DNA of 64,000 bases, from contig OY821520.1 of assembly GCA_963682025.1 (NCBI GenBank), positions 84,101,465-84,165,464 on the forward strand, written 5' to 3'. The translations under genes were made by a program, and so were the position numbers. This DNA is from Cordilura impudica. Its lineage: Eukaryota; Arthropoda; Insecta; Diptera; Scathophagidae. The notes beneath the pieces were generated by a model. The model had not been told where the DNA came from. It saw only the letters and a list, made by a program, of their open reading frames with translations, and did not search any database. This document shows, one piece after another, positions 56,764-64,000 of the stretch (the stretch's first letter is position 1; every line of letters starts with the position of its first letter).

Positions 56764-56957
56764 TGGACAGACGTACAAACTGACGGACGGACATCGCTAT
56801 ATCGACTCAGAAAGCGATTCTGAGAAAGTGATTCTCAGAAAGTGATTCTGAGTCGATCGGTGTAGCAAAAGATGGGTCTAGGTCAAATATTTTTGGTAGT
56901 TAGAAACAGCAGCACAAAGTCATTATACCCAAACCACATAGCGGTATAGGGTATAAA
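56764..56957 (+). repeat. DINE-like repeat R, 3' fragment with hairpin expansion
   Basis: Short GGACGGAC tract, then AGTGATTCTGAG-like words repeated three times in the hairpin, ending GCGGTATAGGGTATAAA. Confidence 0.8.
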
Positions 56958-57464
56958 TATATCAAATTACGCTGTAATATGTAACATTAAGTTTGCCTTT
57001 ACTATGAGAATTACAACTTGAATTATATACGAGTTGTCTAGAATTATTCCAATTTTTAAGAGAGTGAAACATTAAGTGGACCACAGAATTTTGAGCTTCA
57101 TGTAGGTGTTTCAACCAAGTTAGAGTGTTACTGAAAGTTACAGCAACATTTTTGTTTGAAACAACGTTCTTCCGTCTTTGATAACAATTTTTTTCCCAAA
57201 CTCCGGACTTCCTTTTCGTTTGCCTGTTAGCAGACATTTTTATTTTTTAAGATTATTGCATAAACCATTTTCCGACGCCCATCGATGCAATTGACTAAGG
57301 TCATAGTTAATTTTCATCCATCGACTGAATTTGAGTACTCAAAAAGAGTTGTACAACGTCTGATAAAGATAATCTGGTAAGTCGTTGGTATAAATTGAGA
57401 ACAAAAGTGGCCCTAATATTGATCCGTGCAGTACACCTTTTAAAAGATTTGAAGGTTCAGATTA

Positions 57465-58080
57465 CACAAGGGAACAATGGTTCTGTTGATTAAGAACTGA
57501 ATATTGTTTTTAAGGTTATTTGGGACGCTGAATCCAAATCTGCCCTTGGTTTTTTTCTATCAGCTCGACTTTTCGAGATATACCGTTATTTTCAAAATTA
57601 AGGCACTTCCGCTACATATATTGGAATAACTTGAAAACGGTTCACCATATTAAATTAAAAAAAAAATCCGAAACTCGCAAACAATATTCTCTTATAGCCG
57701 TGCTTACTTTGTTTTTAAATTTTCCAAGTAGTTTTAGAGATATCGTTCAAGTTTTGAAAAAAAAATTAAAATTTTTTTAAAAAAAACATTTTTTTTGTTC
57801 TTTAAAAATTCCTAAAAAATAAAAATGGGACAAAAATCACAGTTTTGGTCTACAAACAGTTAGTTAAATATATTTCGAATAAAATGAGCTTTATTTCATT
57901 GCAATCGGTGCACAACTTTTGATTTTGTTCACGATTTACTGAATTGATATAAATCGCGATTTCCATACAAAAATAACATTTTCTAATGTGTAAGTGTTTG
58001 TATGTAATAAGTTAGTTTTTTATGATTCTAAGAATTGAAAAAATTAAGTAATAAAAAAAGATTATTTCATTTTTATGGTT
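57465..58080. repeat. Left inverted repeat of the 57465-60907 element
   Basis: Matches the reverse complement of 60283-60907, e.g. TCAGCTCGACTTTTCGAGAT and ATCGGTGCACAACTTTTGAT. About positions 57478-57515 do not pair, so the terminal 13 bases stand apart from the main repeat. Confidence 0.88.
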
Positions 58081-58510
58081 GCGGTAGCAAACTCATAACG
58101 CCTATAAATTTTATTGTCCCTTTATGACACCTAGTCAGTTCACAGTCAATTAAAGAGAAAAAAGAAAAGTCCACTTGTTTTTATTGATGTGTGGTTTACC
58201 GTTGGTAACGGATGATTTTTTAAAGGAATTCCCCTGAACACATGTGTTCATTCATAAGTGACTGTCAATAAAATAATGGATATAATTTTTTTTGGTACTT
58301 CAGTAAAAAACTACTAAGTATTTATATGGGTTCATTCAACCAATTTTTCTCATTCAACAAGTGTTTACGAAAGCGAAAAGTATAACGACAAAAAATATAA
58401 ATCATTTTACATTGAACATTTAATCAGTCAACACAAAAAAGTTCAATTTTGTTCCCGTGTGTTATTTATTGAAAATTGTGTTACTTTGATATATACTTCA
58501 AAATTGTGCA

Positions 58511-60202
58511 ATGGCTACGTCAAGAAACACCTGTAAAATCAATCCCAACTATTTTTGTAACATATGTGGCGAATACACGTTTATAAAAAATAGAAAAAGT
58601 GTGTCAGATTTTATTAAAAAAATTTATTTTGACTACTTCGGATTTACCATGGAAACCCGTGACAAGTACTGGATTCCTAATACTGTATGTAAAAACTGTG
58701 TAGAGTATTTAAGGTTATGGGCAAACAAGCAACGGACCCACTTCAAGTATAAAACACCAATGATCTGGCGGGAACCTTCGAATCATTATGATGATTGTTA
58801 TTTTTGCGCTGTCAACATAACAGGCATTAATAAAACAAACCGGTCTAAATGGATTTATCCTAACGTGTTGTCTATTACCCAACCAGTCCTGTACTCTAGT
58901 GAGGATTCAGAACCACAACCATCTACATCTACACACAATTTCCACGACTTACAACAAAATGTTCCTTCACCAATTTCTGAATTTGGATCAGATGACTTGC
59001 ATTTAGATATTTCTTCTGAACGCGAGCAACTTAATCAGAAGGAGCTTAGTGATTTAGTGAGAGACCTTGGACTTTCTAAAAAAGCATCTGAAATTCTTGC
59101 TTCTCGATTAAAGCAAAAAAATCTGTTAACCCAAGGAACAACAATTTCATACTACCGTAACAGAGAAAAAAACTTACTTCCATTCTTTTCCGAAGACGAT
59201 GAATTTGTTTATTGTTCAGATGTTCCTGGTTTAGTAACAGCGATGGGATTAGAGGAGTATGATCCAAATGACTGGCGACTATTTATAGATTCTTCTAAAC
59301 GCAGCCTAAAATGTGTACTTCTGCATAACGGTAATAAATTGGGTTCGTTGCCCATTGCACATTCAACTAAAGCTAAAGAAGAATATTCTACAATTGCCTC
59401 AGTTATAAATAAAATAAAGTACAACGAACACCGCTGGCTAATTTGTGTGGATCTAAAAATGGTGAATTTTCTTCTAGGCCAACAAGGTGGCTACACAAAA
59501 TATCCGTGTTTCATTTGTTTATGGGATAGCAGAGCCAGATCTGAACACTGGAGTAAGAAAGACTGGCCTTCGAGGGAAGCTATGGTTCCAGGAAACCACA
59601 ATATAGTTAATCAACCACTTGTGCCCAGGGATCGCATAATACTGCCACCTCTCCATATCAAGCTAGGACTTATGAAACAATTTGTCAAAGCTCTCAACAA
59701 GGACGGTGATTGTTTTAGATATATCAGTAAAAAGTTCAACAATTTGAGTTCGGAGAAACTGAAAGCTGGCATTTTTGATGGCCCTCAAATCAAAAAATTA
59801 ATCAATGATGAAAATTTTAGTAATTCCATGACAGATATTGAAAGAAATGCTTGGAATGAATTTGTTTGGATAGTGCGCAATTTCCTGGGAAACAAAAAGG
59901 GTGAGCACTATTCGGACCACGTGGATAACATGTTGTCACATTTCAAGCAGCTTGGTTGTAATATGAGCATTAAGGTGCACTACCTACACAGTCATTTGGA
60001 TTGTTTCCCTGAAAATCTTGGAGACTTCAGTGAAGAACAAGGTGAACGTTTCCATCAAGATATCCGCACTATAGAGGAGCGGTACCAGGGTCACTGGGAT
60101 AAGCATATGATGGCGGACTATTGCTGGAGCATTAAAACAAATCCCTCTAAACAAGGTTATTTAAGCAAATCTTATAAAAGAAAATTTTTCGATGAGTTGT
60201 AA
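58511..60202 (+). CDS. Transposase, 563 residues, tentative CMC (Chapaev-like) family
   Basis: Single uninterrupted ORF from ATG 58511 to stop 60202, centred in its element. The N terminus has three CxxC pairs (FCNICGEY about 17-24; VCKNCVEYL about 57-65; CYFCAVNI about 97-104), a probable zinc-binding DNA-recognition region. A Ser/acidic linker follows (about 130-190). The core region contains WRLFIDSSKRSLKCVLLH, WLICVDLKMVNFLLG, YPCFICLWDSRA, LPPLHIKLGLMKQFVKAL and SEEQGERFHQDIRTIEERY. The Asp in FIDSS, the Asp in CVDLK and the Glu in GERFHQD are my candidates for the DDE triad, by inference. The family is widespread in arthropods by my recollection. No defect is visible, so the element may be autonomous. 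The ancient relative at 8168-9733 keeps the same block order. Confidence 0.85.
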   Translation: MATSRNTCKINPNYFCNICGEYTFIKNRKSVSDFIKKIYFDYFGFTMETRDKYWIPNTVCKNCVEYLRLWANKQRTHFKYKTPMIWREPSNHYDDCYFCAVNITGINKTNRSKWIYPNVLSITQPVLYSSEDSEPQPSTSTHNFHDLQQNVPSPISEFGSDDLHLDISSEREQLNQKELSDLVRDLGLSKKASEILASRLKQKNLLTQGTTISYYRNREKNLLPFFSEDDEFVYCSDVPGLVTAMGLEEYDPNDWRLFIDSSKRSLKCVLLHNGNKLGSLPIAHSTKAKEEYSTIASVINKIKYNEHRWLICVDLKMVNFLLGQQGGYTKYPCFICLWDSRARSEHWSKKDWPSREAMVPGNHNIVNQPLVPRDRIILPPLHIKLGLMKQFVKALNKDGDCFRYISKKFNNLSSEKLKAGIFDGPQIKKLINDENFSNSMTDIERNAWNEFVWIVRNFLGNKKGEHYSDHVDNMLSHFKQLGCNMSIKVHYLHSHLDCFPENLGDFSEEQGERFHQDIRTIEERYQGHWDKHMMADYCWSIKTNPSKQGYLSKSYKRKFFDEL

Positions 60203-60282
60203 TTACATTGTAATATTTGTGTATTAAAATTTTTTATTTTTCTTTAAAATTCTCTTTTTGTGTTAAATTAAAAAGTATAGCT

Positions 60283-60907
60283 GACCATAAAAATTAAATA
60301 ATCTTTTTTTATTACTTAATTTTTTTAATTCTTAGAATCATAAAAAACTAACTTATTACATACAAACACTTACACATTAGAAAATGTTATTTTTGTATGG
60401 AAATCGCGATTTATATCAATTCAGTAAATCGTGAACAAAATCAAAAGTTGTGCACCGATTGCAATGAAATAAAGCTCATTTTATTCGAAATATATTTAGC
60501 TAACTGTTTGTAGACCAAAACTGTGATTTTTGTCCCATTTTTATTTTTTAGGAATTTTTAAAGAACAAAAAAAATGTTTTTTTTTAAAAAATTTTAATTT
60601 TTTTTTCAAAACTTGAACGATATCTCTAAAACTACTTGGAAAATTTAAAAACAAAGTAAGCACGGCTTTAAGAGAATATTGTTTGCGAGTTTCGGATTTT
60701 TTTTTAATTTAATATGGTGAACCGTTTTCAAGTTATTCCAATATATGTAGCGGAAGTGCCTTAATTTTGAACATAATGGTATATCTCGAAAAGTCGAGCT
60801 GATAGAAAAAAACCAAGTGCAGATTTGAATTCAGCGACCTCAAATTAGTAAAAATTTGCTATAAATTTCAAATCAACACAAAAAAAGTTCAATTTTGTTC
60901 CCTTGTG
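60283..60907. repeat. Right inverted repeat of the 57465-60907 element
   Basis: Reverse complement of 57465-58080; ends GTTCCCTTGTG at 60907. Confidence 0.88.
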
Positions 60908-61420
60908 TTATTTGCGCTTTACGTATACAGATTGTCAGCGGTTTGTGAGTTAGGATGAAGATAGAAGAGTTTATTTTGAGGAAAACTAATTAAAAGTCTT
61001 AACTTCATGCAGAGAGTTAGATGATCAAATGTGTCAAATGTCTTGCAATGACCTAGAATTACATGAAAGATTATTTTGCTATCTTCTATCTCACGTATTA
61101 TGTTTGCTTGAAAGCCACTTTGTTTATGGGACATTAGGTTGGGTTTAGTTATATATTCATTCAATCGATAAAGTATTATCTTTTCAAAAACTTTCTCCAA
61201 AGAATGGCCATTGGCCGTTGCTCAGAATTTGATTTTTTGATTGGCATGTTTCCATATACTGCTTGGGGTTTTAATTTAGTTGAAGAGTTTGTTTTTAAAA
61301 TATTGTTTTTAAAATCACGTATATTACCGATATCCTGCGTCATACTAGAAACTTCACTTAACAGAAAGTGCATAAAAAGAAACCGAAAAGCATTTTGCAC
61401 GCATTTATTCTAAAATTTTG

Positions 61421-63174
61421 TTTTTATGAAAAGTTTAATAAGTCAGTAAATTTTTAACGGATTTTTTAAACCATAAACATACTCCTATTGTAAATTCATA
61501 CATTATGCGGTTCCTAAATAAAAAAAATGTGTAAAAACATTTTCAAAGTTGATAAATACAGAATTTCAAAAAAAAATGAGTTTGCTGGAGGAATACGCAT
61601 AGATGTCTCAATATTAATTAAACATATTGTTCATATATTCGAAAGGCCTTAGTTTCTTCATTCTAAACTCGCTGAGAAATTAAAAACCGGTTTATATTTA
61701 ACAAAGTTACTGGGTTATATGTGAAAAAGAGCCGAAAAACTAGTTTTTTACCTGTAACTCAAGATTTTGGAGGTGTTTCGCAAATTTCAAGGACAGGGTC
61801 TTATTGTACTCGACAAGACCTACCAAAAAAAAAGTATCGCATCCCAGGTATTTTTCTGTCACAGAGTGTCATCGACGGCAGTGAAAGTGAAGAAGTATTT
61901 TAATAACTTTCGGATTAACATTATCATATCCAACAGAGTTTGACTTCACCATAGTTTATAATACCAAGTTGGTTACCGCATTTAAATTCAAAGGAATGGT
62001 CCTCGACGACACTTGCGATATTTCCTATATATTATAAAATTCATGATCCGCTTTAACCGAAGGTAGATCCGTAAATTTTAAGTTCAATACGTCTAAGCCG
62101 TAACAATTAACAATGGCAAAAGCTTAATGAAGGAAATACATAAATAGCTGAGAAAGGAGTGGACACGAATATACGAGTAATATTAATTTTATCTATTTTA
62201 ATATAATTGACTCCATTTTATAAAATTCGATAAAAGAAATATTTAAATAATAATTTTATTCGAAATGAAAAAAATTTATAGAAAAATAGAATTTGTTAAC
62301 GCTTTTAAACAAGAACTCCAACATTTAAAAAATGAGATGTAATTATTAAAGAATATCAAAAATTCAAAATTGTACCACTGCCTAAGGTGTTCGTTGGATT
62401 TTTGTATTAACTATTTGAATGTTTTTTTTTTCATTTCGAATGTTTCTAAAGATTTGCATAAAACATAATTTTGAAATTAAGCTGGGTTTGGTGTAAAATG
62501 TTTTTTATATAAATGTGTTCATTTATTTTGTTTTTTTTTTTGTAATAATCTTTATCTTGTACTTTTATTAAAAATATCAAAAATTTATTTGAACTATCAA
62601 AAACACCTGAGACTTGTGGTCGCTTAACGAATTGAGGAATATTTTTTTTATTATTACTATTTTTTTTGTTTTTTTTTTTTTTGAAAATCTATGACTGTGT
62701 AAACAAATATGACCTTTTATAACATTATAAATGTATCGATTGTTTATTTACACCCTATGATACACAATGGCCAGTGGATTATGATTCGTTATGATGTTTG
62801 TAACTACAAAAATAACTTCATCACTTATATATCGTTAGGATAATGGGGAAGTCGGTGCGTCTACCTCTACACATATTCCCTCTATGACTTTGAATTATAT
62901 TGCAGATAGACTCAAATTTTAATATACATAAGTCTTTGTCACATTTGGTTTAGGTGTGCTTATTGCATCACTTAAAAACTAATTTCAATTTCTGATATTC
63001 ATTAAGATCTAGAGATATGAAACGCTACCGTTAAATATCAAAACGATATCACCTAGGTGAAAATTATATCATATGTGATAATCACTTTTACAAAAAGGAT
63101 AAATCTTACATTTTTTGAAGGACTTTAAAATTTCAAAGGATAACATTTTTCAAAAATATGCATTTTAATACTTA
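61421..63174. other. No gene recognised
   Basis: AT-rich with many T runs. A 60-codon frame at 61721-61903 has no known motif. Confidence 0.4.
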
Positions 63175-63627
63175 CTAGCATATCCCAGCCCTCGAAATTC
63201 GAGTGCAAATTCTATGAAATTTTATTTTTCATGTCATAAATTATTTTTTAAGGCCATAAAAGTATGCTATGCAGTTTTATCCATTTCACAATTCGATACA
63301 TTTTAAATATCGATTGTGAATGGTTTATGGCAAAAATTATTTTTCAATTCAACAACATCATTATTGTGAATGAAGAAAACAAACTCACAAACACATTAAA
63401 AAAATTTAATAAACACAAATGTAGCATTATATAGTTTTATGTATGTGTTAGAAGCAACTTTAAATGAATTTTACTCCAAAAAAATTTAAAAATTTAAAAA
63501 GCTGTAAATCTGGTGGACAGCTAAAAATAAATACCTTTCAAATAAGATACCTTTGGTCAAAATTGAGAGAAAACTGTGGCAGAAATTATCGGTCACAAAA
63601 AATCGCCTTACATATGAATATTATAGA
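63175..63627 (-). mobile_element. Helitron H, complete longer copy, minus strand
   Basis: 453 bp. On the minus strand it starts TCTATAATATTCATATG at 63627 after an A, and ends CTAG at 63175 before T. The 3' hairpin CTCGAAATTCGAG-type sequence (63198-63212) precedes the CTAG. Contains the family's TCGGTCACAAAAAATCGCC block. No Rep/helicase gene. Confidence 0.9.
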
Positions 63628-64000
63628 TTCTCATCCTACAACGACAATTTTTATTTTATCAGACCAGAACAAAAGGATGTCAAAAACGCTCTATCAAAAC
63701 TTTGTCCATTTTTAGAATATTTTAGATTTTTAATACTTTCATGTAAAAAAAACTACAAAGATTATGCTCTTTCATTTTATACTGATATAACGACTAGAAG
63801 TAACGTCGCAAATTACATCCACCGCTTGCTAAAAAAAAAAAAAAAAAAAAACCAATGAATATACATTAGGGTGGCCCTTAATAAAAAAAAAGTGTTCAAA
63901 CTGTCGGTCTCACACCCTAGAAATATGCGAATAGCAAAAAAACTGAGAAATACAAAGTTTTGGGCCAATCAAAAAACATTTAGTCGTGGCGCAAAGCGAT
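63628..64000. other. No gene recognised
   Basis: AT-rich with an A run at 63831-63850; the 101-codon frame 63553-63858 mostly reads through the Helitron and has no motif. Confidence 0.4.

Larger units (their letters stand above)
57465..60907 (+). mobile_element. Intact-looking DNA transposon, tentative CMC (Chapaev-like) type
   Basis: 3443 bp. Ends CACAAGGGAACAA at 57465 and on the opposite strand from 60907; target duplication TTA (57462-57464, 60908-60910). Inverted ends extend about 615 bp each (57465-58080, 60283-60907), with an outer poorly matched stretch of about 80 bp. Encodes one uninterrupted 563-residue protein. Inserted in LINE B. Confidence 0.9.
56962..61420 (-). pseudogene. LINE B reverse transcriptase, split by a DNA transposon
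   Basis: Right part (61400-60908): RPMAI, VFEKIILYRLNEYI, LMSHKQSGFQ and FDTFDHLTLCMKLR, where the last corresponds to the first RT aspartate block. It stops at the transposon end. Left part (57464-56962): GVLHGSILGPLLFSIYTNDL (the GVPQGSxLGP block), LHRWASENGLCNN, and SNKNVAVTFSNTLTWLKHLH of the thumb. The FADD block and several codons are damaged and there are frame breaks. The two parts join across the TTA duplication of the 57465-60907 element. Different from LINE A. Confidence 0.78.

Noticed and set aside
58950..59424. Minus-strand frames opposite the 563-residue gene
   Set aside because: Shadows of the real transposase frame.

Overview
This window is AT-rich dipteran-type nuclear DNA, probably from a brachyceran or calyptrate fly. 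The evidence is mariner, Transib and env-bearing Ty3/gypsy elements, plus many DINE/mini-me-like repeats carrying (GTCY)n tracts. I found no convincing host protein gene, tRNA, rRNA or CRISPR array. Almost everything recognisable is a transposable element, often nested, so the window reads like intergenic, intronic or heterochromatic DNA. Species and family names are inferred from motifs; no search was run.

Layout. 1-2592: hAT transposon running off the left edge (minus strand, broken transposase, one small intron). 3166-3414: hAT relic. 4192-5253: old direct duplication. 6577-10227: degenerate element with 3-bp target duplication and long inverted ends, tentatively CMC (CACTA/Mirage/Chapaev) type. 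10335-19008: a four-level nest. A Helitron end is followed by an element with inverted arms of about 1.15 kb and a broken unassigned protein; a Transib (RAG1-related) element sits in its right arm, and a DD41D mariner-type element sits inside the Transib. 19284-27788: a structurally complete errantivirus-like provirus (498-bp LTRs, gag, pol, env, minus strand).

28-40 kb: Helitrons, tandem DINE-like copies, a mariner split by a Helitron, and a hammerhead-ribozyme-like motif at 34320-34360. 40-43.4 kb: another mariner split by a LINE and a small TAA-flanked MITE. 46.8-49.3 kb: A-rich minisatellite with two DINE-like copies. 49.3-50.5 kb: second LINE of the same family. 51.5-55.1 kb: second, inactive Transib. 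56.9-61.4 kb: a LINE reverse transcriptase split by an intact-looking 3.4-kb element encoding a 563-residue transposase. 63175-63627: Helitron.

The genes form no pathway; each belongs to its own element. The best candidates for recently active elements are the provirus (its LTRs look identical by eye) and the 57465-60907 transposon (open ORF, matched ends, clean TTA duplication). The signals most worth follow-up are the hammerhead-like motif, the array of paired CGATA sites in the provirus leader, the RAG-like Transib termini, the long-arm element, and the conserved hairpin in the DINE-like family.
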